Origin: a bacterium
GTDB lineage: Bacteria; Actinomycetota; Acidimicrobiia; Acidimicrobiales; Bin134
Length of the DNA stretch: 44,705 nt
Direction: 5' to 3'
Assembly: GCA_026708015.1 (NCBI GenBank)
Contig: JAPOVT010000024.1
Location: 1-44,705, forward strand
Shown here: positions 22,681-31,286 of the stretch, piece by piece
How positions within the stretch are numbered: the stretch's first letter is position 1
Layout of the letters: each line of letters begins with the position of its first letter
The notes under the pieces: generated by a model
Database searches by the model: none
Seen by the model: only the letters and a program-made list of their open reading frames with translations
What the model was told of the DNA's origin: nothing
Program-made: the position numbers and the translations under genes

Positions 22681-23819
22681 GCATGGGCTCGATTCTCTCC
22701 GCAATGAGCGCCCTGGGGGCCATCTCGTTCGACAACGAGATCCGCGGTCTGCTGACAGTGCTGTTGGGTTCGGCCATCCTCATGGGATCGGTGTGGCTCA
22801 TCATCTCCACCAACACCGGCTTCCGCCTCGGCTCCCTCATTGCCATCTCGGCCATCTTCGGGTGGACAGTGATGATGGCGTTCATCTGGTCGCTGTACGG
22901 AATCGGCCTGCAAGGGGCTCGGCCCACCTGGGAGGTGCAAGCCATTCACATCGGCAACCCGTCGATCACCGACAACGTGGCCAATCCACCCCCCGAGATT
23001 CTCGACGATCTCCCCAACCCGCTGACTTGTGCCACCCTGGGCGACCGAGACTGCCTGCCCAAGGCCATTCAGATCGTCCGGGTGATGGGCAGCAGCACCC
23101 AAAGAGCCGAACTGGACTCCATCGATGCCGGGGCAATACGGGCTGATCTGACTACTTTCAACGACGCTTTGGCCGACGACGACCCCCGCAAGCTTATGGG
23201 CGATGAGATTGAGAACGAGGTGCAGCGCCTGGCCGAGGAGCAGCGCATCCGCAACGAAGACCTGACATTGAGCGAGCTGAAGGGCGTCGCCCCCGATCTC
23301 ACTGATGAGGTCGAGCGCCTAGGTTGGCTGGAGCTGGGCGATTGGAACCTTCAGACCACCCAGGCCGCCGGCGAGGCCATCACCGCGGCCAGCGACTATC
23401 TCGCCCAAGCCGATCTGGGCTTTGGCGAGACCGACGCGCAGAGCAACTCATTCGTGGTGCTGGATGCCTACCAGCAGGGGGGCAAGCCCAAGCGGCTCAA
23501 CAACGGGGTATGGGAGCGGGTCAGCAACAAGGTCATCACCAGCGCTATGCCCCGCCACCCCACCAATTACACGGTGGTGCAAGTCCAGCGGTCGGAATAT
23601 CATCCGCCGGTAGCCGGTCAAGCCCCGCCCCCCACGGTGGTTGATCCCAACGAGCCGGTCATTTCCGTGCTCATGCAGCGCAACCTAGGCCGGTTCCGAC
23701 TGCCCAGTATTCTGGTCACCATCGGCTCGGGACTGTTGTTCTTGGCGTCGCTGCTGATGCTCCACACCCGCGACCTGGAAGTCCGCCGTCGCCTGGAGGG
23801 CGAAGGCGCGGCCCCATGA
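22677..23819 (+). CDS. Conserved-looking membrane protein between the bc and nuo genes
   Basis: 380 residues, no family recognised. Two transmembrane helices near the N-terminus (about 23-43 and 50-72) and one near the C-terminus (about 340-362) frame an extracytoplasmic domain of about 265 residues. That domain is rich in acidic residues and helices and has two Cys (in LTCATLGDRDC) about eight residues apart. No haem or Fe-S motif is seen. GTG 22677 overlaps the cytochrome c stop; ATG 22683 is an alternative. Its position suggests an accessory subunit of the quinol complex, or a supercomplex factor joining it to complex I (inference). Confidence 0.8.
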   Translation: MSMGSILSAMSALGAISFDNEIRGLLTVLLGSAILMGSVWLIISTNTGFRLGSLIAISAIFGWTVMMAFIWSLYGIGLQGARPTWEVQAIHIGNPSITDNVANPPPEILDDLPNPLTCATLGDRDCLPKAIQIVRVMGSSTQRAELDSIDAGAIRADLTTFNDALADDDPRKLMGDEIENEVQRLAEEQRIRNEDLTLSELKGVAPDLTDEVERLGWLELGDWNLQTTQAAGEAITAASDYLAQADLGFGETDAQSNSFVVLDAYQQGGKPKRLNNGVWERVSNKVITSAMPRHPTNYTVVQVQRSEYHPPVAGQAPPPTVVDPNEPVISVLMQRNLGRFRLPSILVTIGSGLLFLASLLMLHTRDLEVRRRLEGEGAAP

Positions 23820-23842
23820 TCGTATTGGGGGGGTAGACCGCG

Positions 23843-24310
23843 ATGACCGGCCAGTACCTGCCGATCCTCGCCCTCGGAGTCTTGGCCGTGCTGTTCGCCG
23901 CCCTGAGCTTCGGCGCCTCCCGGCTGCTGGCCCCCCGACGCCAGACCAAGGCCAAGCTGGCCCCCTATGAGTGTGGGGTGGAGGAAAGCACCGACGCCCC
24001 CGAGCGATTCGGGGTCCGGTTCTTCCTCATCGCCATGATCTTTATCGTCTTCGACATCGAGATCATCTTCTTGTACCCGTGGGCGGTGTCTTACCGGGAA
24101 CTGGGGTTGTTCGGACTGGTGGCCATGGGGATTTTCGCCTTGGCGGTGTTCGAGTCGTTCGTCTACCTCATCGGCAACGGCGCCCTCGACTGGGGGCCGT
24201 CCCGGCCAATGTGGCGGCGTGACCCCCAGGTGTCCGCCCGCCGCACCAGCGACACCACAATCCGCCGGGTGGGCCTAGACGGACGAGGCGCCCCGGAGGA
24301 GGCGGCATGA
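23843..24310 (+). CDS. nuoA: NADH-quinone oxidoreductase subunit A
   Basis: 155 residues, three transmembrane helices, with the NuoA signature YECGVE (42-47; Cys44 is the mobile-loop cysteine) and [13 protein letters not shown]. The family is usually near 120 residues; here a soluble tail of about 35 residues (from [10 protein letters not shown]) is added. A six-codon open frame begins at the previous gene's ATGA (23816) and ends at TAG 23834-23836, six bases before this start. It starts the nuo gene order A-N and is probably transcribed together with the bc genes upstream, since no gap allows a clear promoter. Confidence 0.95.
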   Translation: MTGQYLPILALGVLAVLFAALSFGASRLLAPRRQTKAKLAPYECGVEESTDAPERFGVRFFLIAMIFIVFDIEIIFLYPWAVSYRELGLFGLVAMGIFALAVFESFVYLIGNGALDWGPSRPMWRRDPQVSARRTSDTTIRRVGLDGRGAPEEAA

Positions 24311-24351
24311 GACTTCGGGGGTGCCAGCTGCGACGGAGGGGCTGCAAATGA
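24307..24351 (+). other. Minicistron between nuoA and nuoB (14 codons)
   Basis: ATG 24307 overlaps the nuoA stop as ATGA. The frame encodes [14 protein letters not shown] and stops at TGA 24349-24351, which overlaps the nuoB ATG as ATGA. The nuoB Shine-Dalgarno (GGAGGG 24335-24340) lies inside it. It may serve translational coupling rather than make a functional peptide. Confidence 0.45.
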
Positions 24352-24944
24352 AGCTACCGCTCGTGGGTGATCCCAAGGCCATCGCTGACCGCGGGCTTGA
24401 GGGGGTCGATCACAACTTCGTTACCGGCAAGCTCGAAGACCTGGTCAAGTGGTCCCGGGCTCGGAGTTGCTGGCCGGCTACCTTCGGCCTGGCCTGCTGC
24501 GCCATCGAGATGATGGCCACCGGCGGCGCCCACTACGACTTGGCCCGCTACGGCATGGAGGTGTTCCGGGCTTCGCCCCGCCAAGCCGACCTGATGATCG
24601 TGGCCGGCCGGGTGTCCCAGAAGATGGCGCCAATCCTGCGCCGCATCTACGACCAGATGATGGAGCCCAAATGGGTGATCTCCATGGGGGTGTGCGCTTC
24701 CAGCGGGGGCATGTTCAACAACTACGCCATCGTGCAGGGGGTGGACCAGATCGTGCCGGTGGACGTTTACGCTCCTGGCTGCCCGCCCGGTCCGGAGACG
24801 CTGATGCACGCCATCTTGACCCTTCACGACAAGATCACCAGCGGCGAGATCACCCGCCGCCGAGACGAGACCGGGGCCGGGGCCAACCTCACCGTCGCCC
24901 AGCAGGACGGCCAGAGCGCAACCGGCGTGGCGATTCGTACATGA
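24348..24944 (+). CDS. nuoB: NADH-quinone oxidoreductase subunit B
   Basis: 198 residues. Cluster N2 ligands are visible: the tandem C50-C51 in [12 protein letters not shown]116 in GVCASSGG and C145 in APGCPPGPE. The spacing equals that of E. coli NuoB (63, 64, 129, 158) exactly. N2 passes electrons to quinone at the NuoB/NuoD interface. Start ATG 24348 is preferred over GTG 24321 because GGAGGG lies seven bases upstream. The stop overlaps nuoC as ATGA (24941-24944). Confidence 0.95.
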   Translation: MKLPLVGDPKAIADRGLEGVDHNFVTGKLEDLVKWSRARSCWPATFGLACCAIEMMATGGAHYDLARYGMEVFRASPRQADLMIVAGRVSQKMAPILRRIYDQMMEPKWVISMGVCASSGGMFNNYAIVQGVDQIVPVDVYAPGCPPGPETLMHAILTLHDKITSGEITRRRDETGAGANLTVAQQDGQSATGVAIRT

Positions 24945-25387
24945 ACGACATCGCCGAAACGCCGGTATTGCACGTTTCCCGCGACCAGCTCATCGAGACA
25001 GTGGCCGGGCTGGTCGACGAGGGCTATGTCTCAGTTCTGGACGTGACCGCGGTGGACTACTTGGAGCATCCCGGCCGCCACGATCTGCCCCCCGAGGTGG
25101 AACCGGAGCGCTTCGAGTTGGTGGTCACGCTCATCTCCCATGCCGCGCCGGGCCGCACGCGGTTGCGGGTTCAAGTGCCCGCTGATGATCCGGTGGTGCC
25201 CACCCTGTTCGACCTATTCCCCGGCACCGAGGCATTGGAGCGAGAGGTGGCCGACATGTTCGGCATCACCTTCGAGGGCCATCCCGATCCCACCCGCATC
25301 CTCATGCCCCCCGACTGGGAAGGCCACCCGCTGCGGAAGGACTTCGCGGTCGGTCGCATCCCCGTTCAATTCAAGGCGACGCGATGA
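24941..25387 (+). CDS. nuoC: NADH-quinone oxidoreductase subunit C
   Basis: 148 residues, the 30-kDa subunit of the peripheral arm. Family marks are the segment [22 protein letters not shown] ([18 protein letters not shown]), then [20 protein letters not shown] and the terminal [15 protein letters not shown]. It is separate from nuoD, not fused. Start ATG 24941 overlaps the nuoB stop. Its last nine codons ([13 protein letters not shown]) are repeated 59 bases downstream, in the minicistron before nuoD. Confidence 0.93.
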   Translation: MNDIAETPVLHVSRDQLIETVAGLVDEGYVSVLDVTAVDYLEHPGRHDLPPEVEPERFELVVTLISHAAPGRTRLRVQVPADDPVVPTLFDLFPGTEALEREVADMFGITFEGHPDPTRILMPPDWEGHPLRKDFAVGRIPVQFKATR

Positions 25388-25446
25388 TCCCGCTGAACAC
25401 CGTGGGCATGATCCTCATTCCGGTCCAGTTCAAGGCGACGCGATGA
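25384..25446 (+). other. Minicistron between nuoC and nuoD (20 codons), partial duplicate of the nuoC end
   Basis: ATG 25384 overlaps the nuoC stop as ATGA. The frame reads [20 protein letters not shown] and ends at TGA 25444-25446, overlapping the nuoD ATG as ATGA. The last nine codons repeat the end of nuoC with three synonymous changes (copies at 25358-25387 and 25417-25446), so it seems to have arisen by local duplication. Confidence 0.5.
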
Positions 25447-26732
25447 GCGCCCCGGAAGCCACAGTGGAGGCCGCCACCGACGAGGCCGTCCGCCGCCGGG
25501 AGGACAGCGCCGTGCTCCGCATCGGCGAGGACGACGGCGAGCGCTTGGAGGCCGAATCCAACGCCAGCGACACCAGCATGATCATGAACATGGGGCCGCA
25601 GCACCCCAGCACCCACGGCGTGCTGCGGCTCATGCTGGAGATGGAGGGGGAGACCGTGATGCGGTCCAAGCCGGTCATCGGCTACCTCCACACCGGCATG
25701 GAGAAGACCGCCGAGACCCTGACCTACCTCCAGGGCCCCACCAACGTCACCCGCATGGACTACGCCGCCCCGCTGTTCAGCGAGCTGGCCTTCTCGATGG
25801 CCACCGAAGCGCTGTTGGGCCTGGAGGTTCCTCCTCGAGCTGTCTGGATAAGGATGCTGATGTGCGAATTGAACCGCATCAGCTCCCATCTGCTGTTCCA
25901 GGCCACCAACGGCATGGACATCGGCGCGGTGTCGATGATGATCTACGGCTGGAGGGAGCGCGAGGAGGCCCTTCGCCTGCTGGAGACCATCACCGGATTG
26001 CGGATGAACCACAACTACATCCGCCCCGGCGGGGTGGCCGCCGATCTGCCCGACGGCTGGCGTGACGAGGTGCTCACCCTGATCGACACCCTGCCCGCCC
26101 GGCTCAACGAGTTCGACACCCTGCTCACCGGCCAGCCCATCTATCGGGAACGGTTGCAGGGCGTGGGGGTCATCAACACCGCCGAGTGCCTGGCCTTGGG
26201 GGTGACCGGACCCATTCTGCGCTCCACCGGCTACCCCTGGGACCTGCGCCGGGACATGCCCTATCTGGCCTACGACCAGATGGACTTCGATGTGGTGGTG
26301 GGCACCTACGGCGACTGCTTCGACCGCTACGCCATCCGCCTGAACGAGATCAGGGAGTCGATCCGCATCCTGGCCCAGATCCTCGACCAGATGCCCTCGG
26401 GCGACTACCGGGTGCAGGACAAGAAGGTCACCCCACCGCCTCGGGCCCGCATCGACGAGTCGATGGAGGCGTTGATCCACCACTTCAAGATCTTCACCGA
26501 GGGATTCAAGGTGCCCGCCGGCGAGGTGTACGCCGCAGTGGAGTCCCCCCGGGGCGAGCTGGGCTGCTACATGGTGTCGGACGGCTCAGCGGTGCCCTAC
26601 CGCATGCACATCCGCGGCCCCAGCTTTGTGAATCTGCAAACCCTGCCCCACATGATGCAGGGCGGCATGGTGGCCGACGCGGTGGCCATCATCTCCTCGG
26701 TCGACCCGATCATGGGGGAGGTGGACCGCTAA
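25443..26732 (+). CDS. nuoD: NADH-quinone oxidoreductase subunit D
   Basis: 429 residues, the 49-kDa subunit that forms the quinone pocket with NuoB. Typical segments are MGPQHPSTHGVLRLMLEMEGE, split as NMGPQHPSTHGVLRL and HTGMEKTAE, then MNHNYIRPGGVAADLP, and the C-terminal SFVNLQTLPHMMQGGMVADAVA ending GEVDR. The His/Asp pocket residues (HPSTHG) are intact. It has an N-terminal extension of about 45 charged residues. ATG 25443 is the first start compatible with the family; the frame is open far upstream across nuoC, but as shadow sequence. nuoE follows after three bases, the only uncoupled junction in the operon. Confidence 0.95.
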   Translation: MSAPEATVEAATDEAVRRREDSAVLRIGEDDGERLEAESNASDTSMIMNMGPQHPSTHGVLRLMLEMEGETVMRSKPVIGYLHTGMEKTAETLTYLQGPTNVTRMDYAAPLFSELAFSMATEALLGLEVPPRAVWIRMLMCELNRISSHLLFQATNGMDIGAVSMMIYGWREREEALRLLETITGLRMNHNYIRPGGVAADLPDGWRDEVLTLIDTLPARLNEFDTLLTGQPIYRERLQGVGVINTAECLALGVTGPILRSTGYPWDLRRDMPYLAYDQMDFDVVVGTYGDCFDRYAIRLNEIRESIRILAQILDQMPSGDYRVQDKKVTPPPRARIDESMEALIHHFKIFTEGFKVPAGEVYAAVESPRGELGCYMVSDGSAVPYRMHIRGPSFVNLQTLPHMMQGGMVADAVAIISSVDPIMGEVDR

Positions 26733-26735
26733 GCC

Positions 26736-27359
26736 ATGGCCCGCCTGAACCCCAACAACCTCGCCATCGCCCGGGAGGTCATCGGTCGATATCCGGTTCC
26801 CCGCTCCGCGCTCATTCCGCTGCTGCACTTGGCCCAAGAACAAGACGGCTATGTCGCCGAAGACGCCATGGCCCACATCGCCGAGTTGGTGGGGGTCACC
26901 CCAGCAGAGGTCATGGGCACGTGCAGCTTCTATGAGATGCTCAAGCGGGAGCCGGTGGGCGACTACATGGTGAACATCTGCAACGGCATCTCCTGTCATC
27001 TGCTGGGCGCTTCGGCCCTGATACACCACGCCGAGGACACCTTGGGAGTGAAACCCGGCGGGACCACCGATGACGGCAAGATCACCCTGGAAGCGGTGGA
27101 GTGCATTGCCGCCTGCACCGAGGCCCCCTGTCTCCAGGTGAACTATCGCTATCGCAACCAGGTCACCACCGAGGACTTCGACCAGTTGGTGGCCGATCTG
27201 CGGGCCGATGCCGCCGGGGTGGCACCCCACGGCCAGTTGGCCAAGGTTCGCCAGCACATCGGCGACGACCGCCGGGCCGGAGTGTCGCCCCCCGATGGCC
27301 AAGGCGAGCCGGCCTGGATGGCCCGCAACCCCTCCGACAACGGTGGTTCAGCATCATGA
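26736..27359 (+). CDS. nuoE: NADH-quinone oxidoreductase subunit E
   Basis: 207 residues, the 24-kDa thioredoxin-fold [2Fe-2S] subunit (cluster N1a). Ligands are C82 and C87 (ICNGISCHLLGA) and C123 and C127 (VECIAACTEAPC). The Cys-x4-Cys pair and the GTCSFYEML helix are typical. A C-terminal tail of about 40 Pro/Gly-rich residues extends past the usual end. It lies three bases after nuoD, with a purine-rich ribosome site inside the end of nuoD (GGGGGAGG). The stop overlaps the following minicistron start as ATGA. Confidence 0.94.
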   Translation: MARLNPNNLAIAREVIGRYPVPRSALIPLLHLAQEQDGYVAEDAMAHIAELVGVTPAEVMGTCSFYEMLKREPVGDYMVNICNGISCHLLGASALIHHAEDTLGVKPGGTTDDGKITLEAVECIAACTEAPCLQVNYRYRNQVTTEDFDQLVADLRADAAGVAPHGQLAKVRQHIGDDRRAGVSPPDGQGEPAWMARNPSDNGGSAS

Positions 27360-27415
27360 TCGCAATGGCCAATCACTTGCGAACCAGCGGTCTTTGTCAA
27401 GGATTCGGCTCGTGA
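27356..27415 (+). other. Minicistron between nuoE and nuoF (19 codons)
   Basis: ATG 27356 overlaps the nuoE stop as ATGA. The frame reads MIAMANHLRTSGLCQGFGS and ends at TGA 27413-27415, overlapping the nuoF GTG as GTGA. The nuoF Shine-Dalgarno (AAGGA 27399-27403) lies inside it. Confidence 0.45.
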
Positions 27416-28749
27416 GCGCGCCCGCCCCTTCCGACCTGCGGATCATCACCTCCCGCTTCGACATCGAAGACGGCCACACCTTGGCCGGCTACGAGCGCAC
27501 CGGGGGCTATGCCGGGCTGCGGCGGGCGCTGGAGATGGCGCCAGCCGACGTTCACGGCGAGGTTCGCACCGCCAGCCTGCTGGGCCGGGGCGGTGCCGGG
27601 TTCCCCGCCGGGGTCAAGTGGGGGTTCTGCCCGCCGGGGGTATGGCCCCGCTATCTGGTGGTGAACGGCGACGAGTCCGAACCCGGCACCTACAAAGACC
27701 GCCTCCTCATGGAGCGCGATCCCCACCAGCTCATAGAGGGCTGCCTCATCGCCTGCTACGCCCTGGGCCTGTCGCAGTGCTTCCTCTATGTGCGAGGCGA
27801 GATGGCCCACGCCCAGGAGCGGCTGGCTGCCGCCCTCAACGAGGCCTATGAGGCCGGCTATGTGGGCGCCAACGTTTTGGGCGCCGAGGACTTCTCGGTG
27901 GACATCACCCTGCACTGGGGGGCCGGGGCCTACATCGTGGGGGAGGAAACCGCACTCATCGAGAGCCTGGAGGGCGACCGGGGGATGCCCCGGCTCAAGC
28001 CCCCCTATTTCCCGGCCTCCATCGGCCTCTACGGCAAGCCCACCATCGTGAACAACGTGGAGACCCTGGCCAACCTGCCCTGGATCGTGTCCAATGGCGG
28101 GGACGCCTTTGCCGCCATGGGGGCGGACAGCTCCACCGGAACCCGGGTGTTCGCGGTGTCGGGCCATGTGGCCACCCCCGGCGTGTTCGAGGTGCCCTTC
28201 GGCACCACCACCTTCCGCGAGATCATCTTCGATCCCCGCTACGCCGGCGGGATGCGACCGGGCCGCACCCTCAAGACCTTCATCCCCGGCGGGGCGTCGG
28301 CCCCCTGGTTCTTCGAGGAGCACCTCGACCTGCCGCTGGAGAAGACCACGGTGGACCAGGCCGGCTCCATGCTCGGCTCGGGCGCCATCGTGGTGATGGA
28401 CGACACCACCGACGTGGTGAAGGCCTGCCACAACGTGGTGCGGTTCTTCGCCCGGGAATCCTGCGGCAAGTGTACGCCGTGTCGGGAGGGCACCTCCTGG
28501 CTGGAGAAGATCCTCAGCCGCATCTTGGCCGGCCAGGGCCGCCCCCAAGATCTGGATCTGCTGATGGACGTGTGCGACAACATCAGCCCTGGCATCAACT
28601 GGCCTCCCCGCCAAACCACCATCTGCCCGCTGGGGCCGTCGGCCGTATCGCCCATCGCCTCTGCCCTAGAGCGGTTCCGCGGCGAGTTTGAGGCTTATCT
28701 GCCCGCCACCGCGGTCGCGGTCACGACTAGCGCAGGAGCCATGTCGTGA
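27412..28749 (+). CDS. nuoF: NADH-quinone oxidoreductase subunit F
   Basis: 445 residues, the 51-kDa NADH-oxidising flavoprotein. Visible are the FMN/NADH Gly-rich loop LLGRGGAGFPAGVKWGF (from 56), NGDESEPGTYKDR, the acidic GEETALIESLEG, and cluster N3 ligands C351, C354, C357 in ESCGKCTPCREG with C405 in TTICPLG. Start GTG 27412 with AAGGA eight bases upstream fits the family N-terminus; the frame is open further upstream, but that part is shadow of nuoE. It overlaps nuoG by GTGA (28746-28749). Confidence 0.95.
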   Translation: MSAPAPSDLRIITSRFDIEDGHTLAGYERTGGYAGLRRALEMAPADVHGEVRTASLLGRGGAGFPAGVKWGFCPPGVWPRYLVVNGDESEPGTYKDRLLMERDPHQLIEGCLIACYALGLSQCFLYVRGEMAHAQERLAAALNEAYEAGYVGANVLGAEDFSVDITLHWGAGAYIVGEETALIESLEGDRGMPRLKPPYFPASIGLYGKPTIVNNVETLANLPWIVSNGGDAFAAMGADSSTGTRVFAVSGHVATPGVFEVPFGTTTFREIIFDPRYAGGMRPGRTLKTFIPGGASAPWFFEEHLDLPLEKTTVDQAGSMLGSGAIVVMDDTTDVVKACHNVVRFFARESCGKCTPCREGTSWLEKILSRILAGQGRPQDLDLLMDVCDNISPGINWPPRQTTICPLGPSAVSPIASALERFRGEFEAYLPATAVAVTTSAGAMS

Positions 28750-31286
28750 GCGAGCAAGAGACCGTGGTCAACATCACCGTCAACGGCCAGCCGGTGGAGG
28801 CCCAGCCCGGCGAATGGGTCATTGCCGCCGCTGAGCGGGCCGGGGTGTATATCCCCCACTTCTGCTACCACCCCCGAATGAGCTCGGTGGGCATGTGCCG
28901 CATGTGCATCGTGGACATCGACGCCGGGCGGGGCCCCGCCCTGCAACCCTCCTGCATGGTGGAGGTGAGCGAGGGCATGGTGGTGGACACCACCTCGGAG
29001 CAAACCCGCAAGGCCCAAGACGGGGTGCTGGAGTTTCTGCTGCTGAACCACCCACTCGACTGCCCGGTGTGCGATAAGGGCGGCGAGTGTCCCCTCCAAG
29101 ACCAGACCATGGCCTATGGCCCTGGAGAGAGCCGGTTCATCGAGGAGAAGCGCCACTTCGAGAAGCCCATCCCGGTGAACAGCCTGGTGTACTTGGATCG
29201 GGAGCGCTGCATCCTGTGCGACCGCTGCACCCGGTTTGCCGACGAGGTGGCGGGCGACCCGCTCATCACCTTCCAAGACCGGGGCGACCAAACCCAGGTG
29301 AACACCTTCCCCGACCTGCCCTTCTCCTCCTATTTCAGCGGCAACACCGTGCAGATCTGCCCGGTGGGCGCGCTCACCGCGGTGCCCTATCGGTTCAAGG
29401 CCCGCCCGTGGGACCTCACCGAAGTGGAGTCCACCTATCCCAATCCGATGGGCGACCGGGTGGTGGTGCAGGCCTCCCGCGACCAGGTGCTGCGCTACCA
29501 GGGGGTTGACAGCGACGCGGTCAACTGGGGTTGGCTCACCGACAAAGATCGTTTTTCTTTTGAAGCTGTTGCCAGCGACCTTCGGCTTCAGGCCCCGCTG
29601 ATTCGGGGCACCCCATTGGGCCGACCCGACCCCGGCGGGAGCGAGCTGGTTGAGACTTCCTGGGGCCAGGCCCTTACCCAGGCGGCCGACGCCATTCGGG
29701 CCGCAGTCGAAGACAATGGTCCTCAGTCGGTGGCTGTGTTGGGCGGGGCCCGTTTGACCAACGAAGACCAATACGCCTGGGCTCGACTGGCCAAAGGGGT
29801 TATCGGCACCGACAACGTTGACGCCCAACTCGACGACGGCCTGCCCGCCGATGTGGTGCTGGGCCTACCCCGGGCCACCATCGACCGGGCCTGTACTCCG
29901 GGCGGAACCGTCATCTTGATGGCGCCCGACCCCAAAGAGGAGCAGGGCACCCTCTACCTGCGGCTCCGCCACGCCGTGGTCAACGATGGCGTACAGCTCA
30001 TCGAGCTCACGCCCCGGGCCACCGGTTTGAGCCATCTGACCGACCACCGGCTGCACCATCGTCCTGCCGAAGCCGCCGCCGTTGCCGCCGCCCTCGTGGG
30101 TGGCGACATCGACGCCGGACCCGACCGGGAGATCGGCGGCGTGCCCGGCGACGCCTTGGCTGCTGCTGCGGCCGCGCTGGCCGACCGCGCCGACAAGCCC
30201 ATTACCGTGATCATCGGCCGCCCCTCGCTGGCTGAGACGGCCGGTCCCACCGTGGACGCCGTTGCCGGACTAGCTCGGTTCGCCAAGCTGTTGGCCGCTG
30301 GAGGGCGGCCAGGCATCGCTTTCTTGCCCGCGCTGCACCGGGGCAACGTGCTCGGCGCGCTGGACATGGGACTGGCCCCCGGCCTTCTGCCCGGTCGAGT
30401 GTCGCTGGGCGACGGCGGAATGGCATTGGCCCAGCTCTGGGGCGCGGTGCCCGCCGCCCTTGGCGCTGATGCCCGCGGCATTCTGAAGGCCGCCGCCAAC
30501 GGCCACATCGACGTGCTGGTGTTGCTGGGCGCCGATCCGCTGGGGGATTTCCCCGACCGAGACCTAGCCAACGCCGCCCTCGAAACGGTGGGCGCCATCA
30601 TTGCCTCCGACCTGTTCTTGAATCCCTCTTCGGCCCGGGCCCACATCGTGTTCCCCGCGGCCGGCTTCGGTGAGCGCCAAGGCACCCACACCAACATGGA
30701 GGGCCGGGTTACGCGGGAGCGCCAGATCGTCACCTCACCGGGCACGGCGCGGGCCGATTGGGCCATCGCCACCGAGTTGGCTCGGATGCTGGGGGCCGAT
30801 TTCGGCTTCGGCTCTCCCGAGGACGTGTGGGAGGAGATCACCCGAGTGGCGCCATCGCACCGAGACGTTTCCCTAGAGGCCATCGACACAATGGCCGACG
30901 GTGCCGTGGCCGCCGACAGCTCTATCGTGTTCTCCCCACCCGAAGACTCCACCACGGTGCCCCACGTGGATGCGTACAGCCTCCGCCTGGTGTCGACGAG
31001 GCGCATGTACGACCGGGGCACGCTGGTCCAGCACACCCCATCGCTGGCCAAACTGGCCCCCAATGCTGTTTTGGCCTTGAACCCCTACGACTTCGACCGG
31101 GTCGGGGTTGACTCGGACACCGAAGTGCAGGTGATTTCGAACGTGGGCGAGCTGGACATGCCGGTGGTGGCCGACCCCGGGGTCCCCCGAGGCACCGCGG
31201 CCTTCGGCTACAACTATCCCGACCTGGACGTGCGAGCCCTGATCGACAATGACTCCGTGGTCACCGACTTGAGGATCCAAACCTAA
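28746..31286 (+). CDS. nuoG: NADH-quinone oxidoreductase subunit G
   Basis: 846 residues, the 75-kDa Fe-S subunit. N-terminal [2Fe-2S] ligands are C40, C51, C54, C70. The His-ligated [4Fe-4S] cluster uses H102, C106, C109, C115 (NHPLDCPVCDKGGEC). The next cluster uses C155, C158, C161 and C205 (CILCDRCTRF and QICPVGAL). No extra N7 cysteine set (CxxCxxxC) is apparent in the 230-260 region. The rest is a degenerate molybdopterin-oxidoreductase fold without cofactor. It starts inside nuoF (GTGA) and ends one base into nuoH (TAATG). Confidence 0.95.
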   Translation: MSEQETVVNITVNGQPVEAQPGEWVIAAAERAGVYIPHFCYHPRMSSVGMCRMCIVDIDAGRGPALQPSCMVEVSEGMVVDTTSEQTRKAQDGVLEFLLLNHPLDCPVCDKGGECPLQDQTMAYGPGESRFIEEKRHFEKPIPVNSLVYLDRERCILCDRCTRFADEVAGDPLITFQDRGDQTQVNTFPDLPFSSYFSGNTVQICPVGALTAVPYRFKARPWDLTEVESTYPNPMGDRVVVQASRDQVLRYQGVDSDAVNWGWLTDKDRFSFEAVASDLRLQAPLIRGTPLGRPDPGGSELVETSWGQALTQAADAIRAAVEDNGPQSVAVLGGARLTNEDQYAWARLAKGVIGTDNVDAQLDDGLPADVVLGLPRATIDRACTPGGTVILMAPDPKEEQGTLYLRLRHAVVNDGVQLIELTPRATGLSHLTDHRLHHRPAEAAAVAAALVGGDIDAGPDREIGGVPGDALAAAAAALADRADKPITVIIGRPSLAETAGPTVDAVAGLARFAKLLAAGGRPGIAFLPALHRGNVLGALDMGLAPGLLPGRVSLGDGGMALAQLWGAVPAALGADARGILKAAANGHIDVLVLLGADPLGDFPDRDLANAALETVGAIIASDLFLNPSSARAHIVFPAAGFGERQGTHTNMEGRVTRERQIVTSPGTARADWAIATELARMLGADFGFGSPEDVWEEITRVAPSHRDVSLEAIDTMADGAVAADSSIVFSPPEDSTTVPHVDAYSLRLVSTRRMYDRGTLVQHTPSLAKLAPNAVLALNPYDFDRVGVDSDTEVQVISNVGELDMPVVADPGVPRGTAAFGYNYPDLDVRALIDNDSVVTDLRIQT

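Noticed and set aside
25140..25442. N-terminal extension of NuoD by 101 codons
   Set aside because: Open only as an out-of-frame shadow of nuoC; NuoD homologues begin after ATG 25443, which has an ATGA coupling.
27208..27411. N-terminal extension of NuoF
   Set aside because: Shadow of the nuoE 3' end; GTG 27412 has a Shine-Dalgarno site and the family N-terminus.
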